The notes under the pieces were generated by a model. The model worked only from the letters and a program-made list of their open reading frames with translations. It made no database searches and was not told the DNA's origin. Positions 51,117 to 61,133 of a stretch of 64,000 nucleotides of DNA are shown here, one piece after another. The DNA comes from a virus. Both the position numbers and the translations under genes were made by a program. The stretch lies in the IMG/VR virus record IMGVR_UViG_3300045421_000501, positions 1-64,000 of that record. The stretch is one strand, 5' to 3'. The stretch's first letter is position 1. Every line of letters starts with the position of its first letter.

Positions 51117-52054
51117 ATTTTATTGAAGGTGTAGCAGTTTCAAATCTGTGTGATTATTCATTTGGAGATCAGGCTGGATGTTTGGGAAGAGTTCCTGGAG
51201 CATTCATGAAACAAGCTGATTTAGTCAATCAAGAATTTATTTCAATTTGCAATCAAAATATTGCAAAAGGAAAAAATTTGATGACTCTTTTTATTGATAA
51301 TATTCGATTATATAAAAGACAAATTAAAGCTTCTAATGAAAGGGATCAGAAATGGATTGATGCATTGCATGAAACAAATGATCTTTTAGAACTTTGTGGA
51401 AAGATTGAGAAAATAAATTTTATCATCTTCACAAATCTTGAAGACACACCAATCGATGAAACAATTCATAAAATAATTCCAGACAATGTAATTTCCATAC
51501 ATGCTGTAAATGCAATTTCTTTTGGTAAAAAAGTAATTCCTTTTCCATATGGATTACAAAGAATTTTAAATAATAGTGATAATAGAATTCCGATTATTAG
51601 TAATTTGATCGAAAAGGAAGTAACACCTAAAAAATTAGTTTATATTAATCACACCAAAGATACCAATTTAAGTGAACGTGGAGATATTAAAAAAATTCTT
51701 GGTAAACACAATTATGTTACTGTGGATGATCGAATTCCATTTGAGCAATATTGCAAACAAATACAAAATCATAAATTTATGATTTGTCCACAAGGAAATG
51801 GTGTAGATTGTCATCGAAATTGGGAAGTTCTTTATTTAAAAAGAGTTCCAATTATGAAAAAAACTGAATATCTTATGGAACTTTATAAGGAATATCCTGT
51901 TCTTTGGGTAGATGATTATTCAAAAATTACTAAAACATTATTAATAAATAATGATCATCTTTATGTAAGAGCGAAAAATATAGAAAATAATTTACTCGAT
52001 TTGTATTCGTTATTTAATAGGATTGTAAGAGATGGAAAAGATAAAATTAAATGA
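51113..52054 (+). CDS. Exostosin/GT47-like glycosyltransferase
   Basis: 313 aa. The C-terminal half has LVYINHTKDTNLSERGDI, KFMICPQGNGVDCHRNWEVL and YPVLWVDDYS, the nucleotide-sugar binding order of GT-B exostosin-like enzymes (F-x-L-x-P-x-G-x-G-D-C...E). The N-terminal half is unrecognised. Sugar specificity unknown. Overlaps the next gene by 23 bp. Confidence 0.7.
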   Translation: MNFIEGVAVSNLCDYSFGDQAGCLGRVPGAFMKQADLVNQEFISICNQNIAKGKNLMTLFIDNIRLYKRQIKASNERDQKWIDALHETNDLLELCGKIEKINFIIFTNLEDTPIDETIHKIIPDNVISIHAVNAISFGKKVIPFPYGLQRILNNSDNRIPIISNLIEKEVTPKKLVYINHTKDTNLSERGDIKKILGKHNYVTVDDRIPFEQYCKQIQNHKFMICPQGNGVDCHRNWEVLYLKRVPIMKKTEYLMELYKEYPVLWVDDYSKITKTLLINNDHLYVRAKNIENNLLDLYSLFNRIVRDGKDKIK

Positions 52055-52712
52055 TGTGACTTTATGCTGCATCTCTTCCGTAAAATTAGAAGAAACTGTA
52101 TATGCTCTAATAAAAAGTTGTGAGGGATTAGAATTTGCAGAAGCAAAACTCATCGGACATCAAAAACCAGATAACCTTCCAGACTATATTAAGTTTGAAG
52201 AAACATATCAGATAAAAAGTATTGACGATTATAGTTATTATTGCATCTATAATCTTACAAATCATATTCAAACAAGTCATTGTCTTTTGATTCAATCTGA
52301 TGGATATGTAATTCGTCCTTGGTTATGGAATGATTCGTGGATGCAATATGATTATATTGGAGCTCCTTGGCCGGATCGTCAAAAACAACAAGATGCTTTT
52401 ATTGATCCTTGGGGAAAAGCTCATAGAGTTGGAAATGGTGGATTTACTCTTCGAAGTAAAAAATTATTAGATGTTCCCAAACAAGCACACATTCAATTTG
52501 ATGTGAATTGGGGTAGATTTTATAAACACATGGGAGCAAAACTTACTGCAGAAGATGGAAATATTTGTGTTCATAATCGACATATATATGAAGTACTTGG
52601 ATGCAAATTTGCTCCAGTAGAAGTTGCATCTAAATTTTCCAGAGAACAAACTTTACCTGATAGTGAAGAAGACACCTTCGGGTTTCATTATTATTTTCAA
52701 GATATAAAATGA
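52032..52712 (+). CDS. DUF5672-family glycosyltransferase-like protein
   Basis: 226 aa: LTNHIQTSHCLLIQSDGYVI, QYDYIGAPWPD, VGNGGFTLRSKKLLDVP and EDGNICVHNRHIYEVLG, which together mark the DUF5672 type found in glycan loci. The QSDG acidic residue could bind metal-nucleotide sugar. Function inferred from context. Confidence 0.8.
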   Translation: MEKIKLNDVTLCCISSVKLEETVYALIKSCEGLEFAEAKLIGHQKPDNLPDYIKFEETYQIKSIDDYSYYCIYNLTNHIQTSHCLLIQSDGYVIRPWLWNDSWMQYDYIGAPWPDRQKQQDAFIDPWGKAHRVGNGGFTLRSKKLLDVPKQAHIQFDVNWGRFYKHMGAKLTAEDGNICVHNRHIYEVLGCKFAPVEVASKFSREQTLPDSEEDTFGFHYYFQDIK

Positions 52713-53503
52713 AAGCATCAATTTATCAATTATGGTGGAATCCTTGGGGTGAAGAAGGATTAGATTTTAATAAAAACGTAAGTATATCTGTAGACAATCT
52801 TCAAAATAATTTTGATGCAGATTTAAAAATTTTATTTTTAGCAGAACCATATTCAATTGCACCTACAGTTAATGAAGGAGCATTAAATTCCTCAATATTT
52901 TTTGATAAAATATATACATTCAATCAAGCAATATTGAACGAATACCCTCAAGCAGAATTATTTCCTTGGGGATCTTCGTGGTTAGATTTTGACAATCTAA
53001 ATATTGAGAAGCAAGATGTAATAACATTTGTCACTAGTAATAAATCTCAAACATTGGGGCATAAACTTCGTTTAGATATTTTTGATTATTTGAATCCGAT
53101 AGATGAAATTAATGGAATGGAAATTTTTAGTCATATGTCTCCACCATTTCATCAAATTCGAAATGACTTTTTTTATAATGCAAAATTTCATATATGTGTA
53201 GAAAATTCGATTCAAAAAAATTATTTTACAGAAAAAATTATTGATTGTTTTGCAAGTAAAACTATTCCAATTTATTTTGGTTGCCCAAATTTAGGAGATT
53301 GGTTTAATATGAATGGAGTTTATCAATTTGAAAATCTAAAAGAATTAAATGATATTTTAGATTTATTGTCTCCAGATGTATATGAGAAAAAAATAAAAGC
53401 AATCGAAGAAAATTATGAAATTGCAAAACAATTTTATGGAGAAAATGACGTTGTACCCAGACTTACTAAAAAAATTACTGAATTTGTAAATCATGCCATT
53501 TAA
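52709..53503 (+). CDS. Glycosyltransferase family 10 (alpha-1,3-fucosyltransferase-like)
   Basis: 264 aa. The C-terminal GT10 core is clear: FHICVENSIQKNYFTEKIID followed by CFASKTIPIYFGCPNLGDWF. The family uses GDP-fucose. The N-terminal 150 residues form the acceptor-binding domain. It overlaps the next gene by 11 bp. With two GT11-like proteins, this cluster holds three potential fucosyltransferase-type enzymes. Confidence 0.86.
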   Translation: MKASIYQLWWNPWGEEGLDFNKNVSISVDNLQNNFDADLKILFLAEPYSIAPTVNEGALNSSIFFDKIYTFNQAILNEYPQAELFPWGSSWLDFDNLNIEKQDVITFVTSNKSQTLGHKLRLDIFDYLNPIDEINGMEIFSHMSPPFHQIRNDFFYNAKFHICVENSIQKNYFTEKIIDCFASKTIPIYFGCPNLGDWFNMNGVYQFENLKELNDILDLLSPDVYEKKIKAIEENYEIAKQFYGENDVVPRLTKKITEFVNHAI

Positions 53504-54170
53504 CGGATCAAATCAGACAAACTACATACAAAAAGATTATTCATTTCTAAGAATCAAACCCGAAGGAATGAAAAATTTAAAAACAAACTATTCACAAGTT
53601 TGGCAAGATATTTTTGCGTTGGTTGTAAATGATGCAAAACAAGAAGGTACGTTCATTGAAATTGGAGGAGGACAACCAAAAATTGGTAATAATACATGGC
53701 TTCTTGAAGAACAATATAATTGGAAAGGGTTTTCAATTGAACTTGATGATGAATTATGTTTGATGTGGGAAAATGCAGATCGAAAAAATACAAAAATATT
53801 TAAAGACAATGCACTTATTTTTGATTATGTCCATGCAGTTGAAGAATTAAAATTACCATACCATATGGATTATTTGTCATTTGATTTAGAACCACCAGAG
53901 ATAACATTGGAGTGTTTGAAAAAATTTCCTTTTGATAAATTGTCATTCAATTGTGTGACGTATGAGCATGATGCATATCGACAATGGGGAGATATTTATG
54001 CTCATCGAAATATATTTTTTGAAAATGGATATAGATTAGTTGGTGAAAATTTAAAGAATCGTGGATGTACTATGGAAGAATGGTTTCTTCATGAAGATGT
54101 TGATTCTCAAATTTATAGTAAACTGTATAGTGAAGATTGCGAAGCGTATGAATTGTTATTGGACTTATGA
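53493..54170 (+). CDS. FkbM-like SAM-dependent methyltransferase, copy 2
   Basis: 225 aa. SQVWQDIFALVV, GTFIEIGGGQPKIGNNTWLL, YNWKGFSIELD and MDYLSFDLEPPEITLECLKK parallel the protein at 48848 block by block (SQAYQDLFVL, YIEIGGNNP, FKWKGFSLDID, IDYLSVDCEP). Two divergent copies suggest two methylation sites or substrates in the same glycan. Confidence 0.76.
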   Translation: MPFNGSNQTNYIQKDYSFLRIKPEGMKNLKTNYSQVWQDIFALVVNDAKQEGTFIEIGGGQPKIGNNTWLLEEQYNWKGFSIELDDELCLMWENADRKNTKIFKDNALIFDYVHAVEELKLPYHMDYLSFDLEPPEITLECLKKFPFDKLSFNCVTYEHDAYRQWGDIYAHRNIFFENGYRLVGENLKNRGCTMEEWFLHEDVDSQIYSKLYSEDCEAYELLLDL

Positions 54171-54859
54171 CAAGAATCAGTTTTTGTATTCCTTGCTATG
54201 AAGCCCATGGTAAAGGATATAATTATCTACTTGATGTTTTTTATGCATTAAATAATCAAGTATTCAAGGACTTTAATGTATGGATTTCCGATCAAAGTAA
54301 AGACGATAAAGTATATCAAGCATGTGAAGAATATGCAGATTGCTTTGAAATTAATTATATTAAATATCAAGAAAATATTGGCAATGTTTCTGCAAATACA
54401 AATAATGCAATCAAGTATGCTGACGGCGAAATTTTAAAAATTCATTATCAAGATGATTTTATTCTTACAGAAAATCTTACTTTTGAACTTGACAAAGTAT
54501 TTGTTAATGATGTAGAATGGGCAGTAAGTTGTTTTGCACATTCTATTGATGATGGTAGAACACATTATAATGCTAAAACTCCATACTGGAATGATAAAAT
54601 TTTAGAAGGAGTGAATACATTTAGTTCTCCATCCATACTTGCAATGAGAAAAGATTTGAAAGTATATTTTGATCAAAATATTACATTACTTTTGGATTGT
54701 GATATGTTTTATCAGTTGTATATCAAATATGGAGAACCTATAATAATGACAGATGTTCATATTTCAAATCGTGAACATGCAAATCAAACACAAAGAAAAG
54801 TTGAACATTTATTATCAACCGAGATTGAATATTTAAAGAGGAAATATGATAGGATTTAA
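54167..54859 (+). CDS. Glycosyltransferase family 2
   Basis: 230 aa GT-A enzyme. RISFCIPCYEAHG start, ISDQSKDDKVYQ, NIGNVSANTNNAIKYADGEI and the acidic YQDDFIL in place of DxD. Inverting transferase using a nucleotide sugar; donor unknown. Overlaps both neighbours. Confidence 0.85.
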   Translation: MTRISFCIPCYEAHGKGYNYLLDVFYALNNQVFKDFNVWISDQSKDDKVYQACEEYADCFEINYIKYQENIGNVSANTNNAIKYADGEILKIHYQDDFILTENLTFELDKVFVNDVEWAVSCFAHSIDDGRTHYNAKTPYWNDKILEGVNTFSSPSILAMRKDLKVYFDQNITLLLDCDMFYQLYIKYGEPIIMTDVHISNREHANQTQRKVEHLLSTEIEYLKRKYDRI

Positions 54860-55628
54860 TCATCTAGGTCGTCATGGGAGACTTGGAAATCAAATGTTTC
54901 AGTACGCTGGACTCATGGGAATTGCAGATCATAATGATTATGAATTTGCAATTCCACCTAGTAATTTTCAAGATCCTTGGAATGATCATCAATTATTTGA
55001 GGCATTTAAACTTACAAGTTTAGTCAATATTAAATTTGTAGATGGTCCATATGTTCAGGAAAAAACATTTTCGTTTGATGAGGATTTATTTAATACTATT
55101 CCCGACAATCACAATGTTTTTGGATATCTTCAAACTGCGAAATATTTTTACCATATTCAAAGTGAAGTAAGAGAAAATTTTAAATTTAAAAATGATATTC
55201 TTGGACCATGTGAAGATATGATTCAAAGTGTAGAAAATCCAATTGCATTACACGTTCGTCGAGGAGATTATATTTCAAATTCGGACAATCATCCCCCTTG
55301 TCCGAAAGAGTATTATGATGAAGCATTAAAAAAATTTGATAATAATCGAAATGTGATTGTATTTTCTGATGATCCAGAATGGTGTAGTCGGGAATTTACT
55401 GAGGATAGATTTTTGATATCTGAGGGAGGAGACAATCTTGCAGATCTTTGTATGATGAGTTTATGTGAAGATTTTATTATTGCAAATTCATCATTTTCCT
55501 GGTGGGGATCATGGTTATCTGAAAATGAAAAGAAAAAAATTATTGCACCCAGTCGTTGGTTCGGTAGTGGTTACACTTCGTCTCACGACATTTCTGATCT
55601 CTATTGCTCAAATTGGGAGGTAATCTAA
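54846..55628 (+). CDS. Alpha-1,2-fucosyltransferase (GT11)
   Basis: 260 aa. All three family motifs are intact: GRLGNQMFQYA (11-21), ALHVRRGDY (about 136-144) and ANSSFSWWGSWLS (about 213-225). Transfers fucose (or another GDP-deoxyhexose) to galactose-type acceptors. GAGG lies upstream inside the GT2 gene. Confidence 0.93.
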   Translation: MIGFNHLGRHGRLGNQMFQYAGLMGIADHNDYEFAIPPSNFQDPWNDHQLFEAFKLTSLVNIKFVDGPYVQEKTFSFDEDLFNTIPDNHNVFGYLQTAKYFYHIQSEVRENFKFKNDILGPCEDMIQSVENPIALHVRRGDYISNSDNHPPCPKEYYDEALKKFDNNRNVIVFSDDPEWCSREFTEDRFLISEGGDNLADLCMMSLCEDFIIANSSFSWWGSWLSENEKKKIIAPSRWFGSGYTSSHDISDLYCSNWEVI

Positions 55629-56525
55629 ATGAAAAATAATGATCTTGAAATATTGGAACAAAACTGGATGCCCTTGGAAGATGTTACTTTTTTAATTCCA
55701 TTGAGAATTGAAAGTCAAGATAGAATGCGTAATATTATCACAACGATGATTTATTTGCTTCGAAATTTTAATACCAATGTCATGATAAAAGAATATGACA
55801 TGGAGCAAATCTTTATGCAATCTGCTTTTCCTACAATTGAAGATGCAGTTGGAGATAAAGTAAAAAATATTAATTATATTTTTGAGAAAACTGATGAATT
55901 TATTTTTCATCGAACACGACTTCTCAATGATATGATTCAAAATGCAGAAACTCCAATCGTAGTCAATTATGATAGTGATGTTCTTCTTCCAAAGGAGACA
56001 TATTTACATGCAAGGCATCTTATTTTGAATGGATATACTAATCCAGAACAACCAAATATAAAACCGGAACCAATTAAAGTTGTTTATCCGTATGGTTATG
56101 GAAATTTTCAGTTTCAAATAAGTGCCACAGATGAAGAAGTTACTAATTTTATAAACAGTAATTTTAATTTTACTGCATTTACAAGCATGAGGCAGTATGA
56201 TGCAAAGTTTGGATTCTGTCAATTTTTTGATCGAGAAGAATATATTCGATTTGGAATGGAAAATGAGAACTTTGTATCCTATGGATATGAAGATGATGAA
56301 AGATATAATCGATTTAATACACTTTCTCATGTTGCTCGAATCAATGATTATGTTTATCATTTGGAGCATGTAAGAACTCAAAATTCTTGGTTTAATAATC
56401 CACATATTGAATCAAATAGATTTCTTTGGGAAAAATTAAAAATTCTTCCCAAAGAAAATATAATTGAGTATTATAATAATCAGAAATATTTAATTGATAG
56501 GGGTGTTATTTGTGGACAAAAATAA
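55629..56525 (+). CDS. GT-A glycosyltransferase (GalNAc-transferase-like)
   Basis: 298 aa starting right after the GT11 stop. VTFLIPLRIESQDRMRNI start, then TPIVVNYDSDVLLPKETY with the DSD metal motif, and a C-terminal YEDDERYNRFNTLS block seen in GT27/GT2-type galactosyl- and GalNAc-transferases. Donor unknown. The next gene's GTG start lies within its last codons. Confidence 0.8.
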   Translation: MKNNDLEILEQNWMPLEDVTFLIPLRIESQDRMRNIITTMIYLLRNFNTNVMIKEYDMEQIFMQSAFPTIEDAVGDKVKNINYIFEKTDEFIFHRTRLLNDMIQNAETPIVVNYDSDVLLPKETYLHARHLILNGYTNPEQPNIKPEPIKVVYPYGYGNFQFQISATDEEVTNFINSNFNFTAFTSMRQYDAKFGFCQFFDREEYIRFGMENENFVSYGYEDDERYNRFNTLSHVARINDYVYHLEHVRTQNSWFNNPHIESNRFLWEKLKILPKENIIEYYNNQKYLIDRGVICGQK

Positions 56526-57327
56526 AGCATCCTACAAACTAAAAGGATTTCCAAAATGCTTATGGATTAATTTAAATCGTTGTGTTCAAAGAAAGGAATA
56601 CATGGAAAATCAATTCAAGTATTGGGAAATCTATGATCATGTAAGAATTTCTGGTATTGATGGTAAGGAAGATGATCCAACTTCATATTTAAAAGGAAGT
56701 GTACCTCACAATATGAATAACGGTGAAATTGGTTGTGTTTTATCTCATTTGAATGCAATTAAATATTTTGTTGAGAAAACAGATCTCAATGAAATCATGA
56801 TTATGGAAGATGATTTGGATATGAATACTGTTAAGTATTGGAATTTTACTTGGAGTGATGTAAGATCAAAATTACCAATTAATTTTGATACTTGTCAGTT
56901 TACAATTATCAATCCAAATGGAATAACATTGAAATTGCACCAACGGTTTATTAATGATTTTTCTGCTGCATGTTATTTAATTACAAGACATCATGCAATA
57001 AAAATAATGAAATTGCATAATAGAGGAAATCAATGGAAAATTGATCAAAACATTCGACCAAGAGCAGTATCCGAAGATCTAATTTTGGATAGTGGAAAGG
57101 GGTATTCTACTCCACTTTTTAACTATAGATTAGACTTAGGATCTGCAATTCACGAAGAGCATATTGATATTTTTCATAAGGATAGTGGAAATGCTTTAGA
57201 TGAATTTTGGAAAATGAATGGACAGGATCAAAACATTTCTCAAATTATGGAATTAGATGAATATTGTGGTAGAATACCACCACAGGTTTATATAAATCAA
57301 GCAAATTTAGAGAAACAAAACTCATGA
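56512..57327 (+). CDS. Glycosyltransferase family 25 (LPS-type), GTG start
   Basis: 271 aa. I choose GTG 56512 with AGGGG 8 bp upstream; there is no nearby ATG. CLWINLNRCVQRKEYMENQF, NNGEIGCVLSHLNAIKYFVE and MIMEDDLDMNT (metal-binding acidic residues) are the GT25 pattern. Family members add galactose or similar sugars to LPS cores. Overlaps neighbours. Confidence 0.86.
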   Translation: MDKNKASYKLKGFPKCLWINLNRCVQRKEYMENQFKYWEIYDHVRISGIDGKEDDPTSYLKGSVPHNMNNGEIGCVLSHLNAIKYFVEKTDLNEIMIMEDDLDMNTVKYWNFTWSDVRSKLPINFDTCQFTIINPNGITLKLHQRFINDFSAACYLITRHHAIKIMKLHNRGNQWKIDQNIRPRAVSEDLILDSGKGYSTPLFNYRLDLGSAIHEEHIDIFHKDSGNALDEFWKMNGQDQNISQIMELDEYCGRIPPQVYINQANLEKQNS

Positions 57328-58025
57328 AAATTATAGATCATATTGGAATATTTGAAAACTTTGCAAATGAAAACTTTTGCAAAGAACTAATTACTATTTT
57401 TGAATATTGGTTTGAACGAAAATATACATTACAGGAGAATGTAAATTCTCATATAACAGAAGAAAGAAAAGTGAGTTTATTTAATGAAGGTATTACTCAG
57501 TTTCCTGGGAAATCCCTTGGTAGAAAAGATGTTCAATTTTATTTGGAAACAATGGACATTCAAATGGCAATGAATGTTAATGGTATAGTTGGACAAGCCT
57601 TTGAGCAATACATTTCAGAATATCCAGGATTACTAAAAAATGCAGATCCAGTTTCATCCTGGACTACTAAAATACAAAAAACTAATTCTGGTGGAGGGTA
57701 TCATACATGGCATTGCGAGAATGGTGATTTTGGATATCGGGATAGAGTTTTGACTTGGATGATTTATCTAAATGATATTCCTCATGAAAATGGTGGAGCA
57801 ACAGAATTTTTTCATCAAAAACTATCCATTCAACCTAGTGTAGGAACACTAGTTCTTTGGCCTGCATGTTATACTCATATGCATCGAGGTGGATTTTTGA
57901 CTGGAGATATTTCTAAATATATTGCTACCGGATGGTTTCTTCGAGAACCGGGACAAGTTTTTAATAAAAGAATGGGAGAAGAATGTGGACAAATACAACC
58001 TCAAAAATTTGATTTGAATGAATAA
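57324..58025 (+). CDS. 2OG-Fe(II) oxygenase (prolyl-4-hydroxylase-like) in the glycan cluster
   Basis: 233 aa. Iron ligands in GGGYHTWHCENGDFGYRD (His...His-x-Glu), second His in THMHRGGF, and KYIATGWFL supplying the 2OG-binding basic residue. MIYLNDIPHENGGATEFF is the family strand before it. P4H-like phage enzymes may hydroxylate a sugar, a protein side chain or a lipid. Position between GT25 and a carbamoyltransferase suggests glycan decoration. Confidence 0.85.
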   Translation: MKIIDHIGIFENFANENFCKELITIFEYWFERKYTLQENVNSHITEERKVSLFNEGITQFPGKSLGRKDVQFYLETMDIQMAMNVNGIVGQAFEQYISEYPGLLKNADPVSSWTTKIQKTNSGGGYHTWHCENGDFGYRDRVLTWMIYLNDIPHENGGATEFFHQKLSIQPSVGTLVLWPACYTHMHRGGFLTGDISKYIATGWFLREPGQVFNKRMGEECGQIQPQKFDLNE

Positions 58026-59445
58026 TATTTTTGTAGGAATAGGTGATGCACTTCACGATACCAGTATTTGTGCATTGATTGATGGTGAATTTAAGTATCG
58101 AAAATCTGAAAGATACTTTGGAGTAAAGCATCACGAAGCTAAAAGTCAATGGTATGCAAATACTTTAAATGATTGGAATATAACCAAAGTTGATAAATTG
58201 GTTTACACTCATAAAGGTGGAATTGGAAGGGGTAGAAAACCATATGATGGAGAAGAATTTTTGGTCAACGAATCCTTCCCCCATATAAAATGCAATGATA
58301 CAATATGTTTAGATCACCATATTGCTCATATGTTTAGCACATTATCAAGTGCTAAACAACATGCGGTATTTGATGGAAAAGGATCTGGATCAAAGGCAAA
58401 AGGAAGATTTACTGGATTAATAAAAACTGAAACAAAATTTCAAAGATATAAAAAAATGGGTGCTGGAAGATATTTACAATATCTTGGAACAGTATTAAAT
58501 TTTTCTGGATTGGAAATAGATTTCCCCGGAAAAATTATGGGATTGCAATCATATGGAGTTCCTGATTTAAATCTGGCATCTCAAATTAACGAAGAGAATA
58601 TTCTTGATTTTATTGAACCTTGGGTAAGAAAAATACCAAAAAGTACTGATAAAGATTTTCAGAATTTTGTTGCAACTGTACATAAGGCATGTGAACTTCA
58701 GCAATTAGAATATTTTAAAGAGTTTGATTCGAATGAACTAATTGCATGTTCTGGTGGAGTAATGTTAAACACTGTAATTAATACGGAACTTCGAAAAAAA
58801 TATAATCTTTATATTCCACCACATGTATATGATGGAGGATTGTCAATTGGATGTCTTAATTATATTGTAAAGAATTTAAATATTCCAAACTTTCCTTTTA
58901 TTCAGGATGATGAAAGACCATTAGAAAATCCATCAGATGATACAATTGAATTCATTGCAGAAAAACTTGCACTTGGTAAAATTATTGGATGGTATCAGGG
59001 AAATGGTGAGATTGGACCAAGAGCACTTGGCAATCGTAGTATTTTGATGAGTCCTTTAGTTAAAAATGGAAAGGAAATTCTCAATCAAAAAGTAAAAAAA
59101 AGAGAATGGTGGAGACCTTTTGGTGCTTCGGTAATCAAAGAAAAAGCACATGAATATTTTGATATTGATAATAATCCATATATGCTATATAATAGTAAAG
59201 TATTAGTCGATGAACTATATTCAATTACTCATGTTGATGGTACTTGTAGACATCAAACAGTAACTTCCGATCATAAATTTTATTATAAACTCTTAGAAAA
59301 ATTTGAAGAAAAAACTGGTTTGCCAATACTGTTAAATACATCATTGAATATTGGGGGAAAACCAATTTCATCCAAACTGGAAAATGCACATGTTCCTGGA
59401 TTAGATATACTTTGTTGTGGTAATGAAATACATTCTTATAGCTAA
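58018..59445 (+). CDS. Carbamoyltransferase (NodU/CmcH family)
   Basis: 475 aa. N-terminal ASKHA-like domain with LDHHIAHMFSTLSSAKQHAV (metal and ATP-binding His) and a C-terminal YrdC-like part with GNGEIGPRALGNRSILMSPL and REWWRPFGASVI. Family members put a carbamoyl group from carbamoyl phosphate on sugar hydroxyls (nodulation factors, antibiotics). Somewhat short for the family (often 550-600 aa), so the linker is reduced. Confidence 0.85.
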   Translation: MNNIFVGIGDALHDTSICALIDGEFKYRKSERYFGVKHHEAKSQWYANTLNDWNITKVDKLVYTHKGGIGRGRKPYDGEEFLVNESFPHIKCNDTICLDHHIAHMFSTLSSAKQHAVFDGKGSGSKAKGRFTGLIKTETKFQRYKKMGAGRYLQYLGTVLNFSGLEIDFPGKIMGLQSYGVPDLNLASQINEENILDFIEPWVRKIPKSTDKDFQNFVATVHKACELQQLEYFKEFDSNELIACSGGVMLNTVINTELRKKYNLYIPPHVYDGGLSIGCLNYIVKNLNIPNFPFIQDDERPLENPSDDTIEFIAEKLALGKIIGWYQGNGEIGPRALGNRSILMSPLVKNGKEILNQKVKKREWWRPFGASVIKEKAHEYFDIDNNPYMLYNSKVLVDELYSITHVDGTCRHQTVTSDHKFYYKLLEKFEEKTGLPILLNTSLNIGGKPISSKLENAHVPGLDILCCGNEIHSYS

Positions 59446-59459
59446 ATGTAAAAAATTAT

Positions 59460-61133
59460 ATGATAATTTATAGTTGTATTACAAATCAGTATGATAATAT
59501 ATCGAATGATCATTATTATGATCCAGAAGTTCGTTATGTCATGTTTCATGATGGAACCATTGAAAAAAAAGGTTCATGGGAATTTATAGAACTTGATATT
59601 GATGAAAATTCACATACAAAAAAATCATATCATCCAAAACATCTACCACATTTATATTTTGACTATGGTGAATGCACTGTTTGGATTGATGGTTGCTATA
59701 TTATAACTGAAGATTTTGTAAATTTTTCAAAAAAAATATTTGAAACCCATAATTTAGTACTACAAAATCATCCATCAAAACGAACTTTAGTTGAAGAATT
59801 TGCAAAACTTTATTATCGTGGATTTGTAGATGAGGAGAAGTGTTATGAATTGGCTGAAAAAATTTATAACAGTGGATATAAATGTTGGATGTATGATCAA
59901 ACTATCAATTGTTGTGTATGGAGAAAAATAAATAAAGAAGTTATTGATTGGAATAATTCTTGGCATAAGTGGTTTATTTTCGGTGATATAAGAGATCAAA
60001 TAGCAAGTTCCTTGGCAGATTATGAAACATTTTCCAGCCATAAAATTGAATTAATTGTAGATTTAAATCATACAACTAGGAATAAAAAATATTCACAATC
60101 ATATGAACTATTAGAACATTCAGATCTTCAACACTTAAAAGTCTTTATTTCAAATATTTCAAATAAATTAGTTACTAATTCAAAATTATCTTTTCATTCA
60201 AATAAAGTTCTTGATGAGAATGAAAATAAATTATACAATTCAGAAATTAAAGTAGTTCCAATTGATAAAAATGAAAATAAATTATACAATTCAGAAATTG
60301 AAGTAGTTCCAATTAATAAAAATGAAATGATAATATACTCTTGTATTACAAATGGATATGATGAAATTCCAGATCATTATTATGATCCAGAAGTTCGTTA
60401 TGTCATGTTTCATGATGGAACGATTGAAAAAAAAGATCCATGGGAATTTATAGATATTCGAGATTATTGTGATCTAGAATGTCCTCTCAGATTATCTAAT
60501 TATCCCAAAACCAATCCACATTTATTTTTTGAAGAAGGATCTAATACAATTTGGATTGATGGTTGTTATGTAATGACAGAAGAATTTGTCAAAGTCTCTA
60601 AAAAAACTTTTCCATTTACAATTCTTAGGCATCCATTTAAATTTTCTTATTACGATGAAATGCTGGAAGGATTTTTATCTGCTTTTTTTTCTTTTGATGA
60701 TGGAATTGAGTTCACAAAATTATTATTCGATGATAACTATAACTTCAAGCAATATAGTAGTCCTTTGTGTACTATTGTTTATAGAACAACAAATTCAGAA
60801 AATCAAAAATTTAATGAGTGTTGGTGGAAATATTCACTCATAGGACCAAATCGAGATCAAGTTGCTTTTGATGCAGCTATTCAATTCACTAATGTCTTCC
60901 CAAATTATATTGAAAAGAGAAATGATTGTGGAATAATTTTAGGGTCTGGATCTAAAATTGGAAGAAAGAAAAAACATGAACAAAGAGGAAAAATTTCTCA
61001 GTGGAAAATGAAACAAAACTTTATTGATGAAATGCGGAAATATGCTAAATTACATCCACATTTTTATGCAAAACATGATCATTATGATATGATGATCAAT
61101 AATAATATTATATCTTCGGATAAATCATTATGA
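59460..61133 (+). CDS. Two-domain TOD1/DUF616-like glycosyltransferase
   Basis: 557 aa made of two copies of one domain. Domain 1 (about 1-205) starts MIIYSCITNQYDNISND, domain 2 (about 290-557) starts MIIYSCITNGYDEIPDH; both contain YDPEVRYVMFHDGTIEKK, a TVWIDGCY or TIWIDGCY acidic motif and a GxxRDQ element. The layout recalls DUF616/TOD1-type glycosyltransferase-like proteins. A linker of two 17-residue repeats joins the domains. The Met at 60327 is in a context identical to the start of the next gene, so domain 2 may once have been a separate gene. Confidence 0.68.
   Translation: MIIYSCITNQYDNISNDHYYDPEVRYVMFHDGTIEKKGSWEFIELDIDENSHTKKSYHPKHLPHLYFDYGECTVWIDGCYIITEDFVNFSKKIFETHNLVLQNHPSKRTLVEEFAKLYYRGFVDEEKCYELAEKIYNSGYKCWMYDQTINCCVWRKINKEVIDWNNSWHKWFIFGDIRDQIASSLADYETFSSHKIELIVDLNHTTRNKKYSQSYELLEHSDLQHLKVFISNISNKLVTNSKLSFHSNKVLDENENKLYNSEIKVVPIDKNENKLYNSEIEVVPINKNEMIIYSCITNGYDEIPDHYYDPEVRYVMFHDGTIEKKDPWEFIDIRDYCDLECPLRLSNYPKTNPHLFFEEGSNTIWIDGCYVMTEEFVKVSKKTFPFTILRHPFKFSYYDEMLEGFLSAFFSFDDGIEFTKLLFDDNYNFKQYSSPLCTIVYRTTNSENQKFNECWWKYSLIGPNRDQVAFDAAIQFTNVFPNYIEKRNDCGIILGSGSKIGRKKKHEQRGKISQWKMKQNFIDEMRKYAKLHPHFYAKHDHYDMMINNNIISSDKSL
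60219..60320 (+). repeat. Tandem repeat, 2 x 51 bp, in the interdomain linker
   Basis: Units 60219-60269 and 60270-60320 encode NENKLYNSEIKVVPIDK and NENKLYNSEIEVVPINK; two base differences. A third unit starts (AATGAAATG) and runs into the domain-2 Met. Confidence 0.93.
60327..60485 (+). repeat. Long direct repeat, left copy (partner 61130-61288)
   Basis: 159 bp identical to 61130-61288 except one base (60436 A, 61239 G). It covers the start codon and first 53 codons of the domain. Identity falls sharply downstream. Confidence 0.95.
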
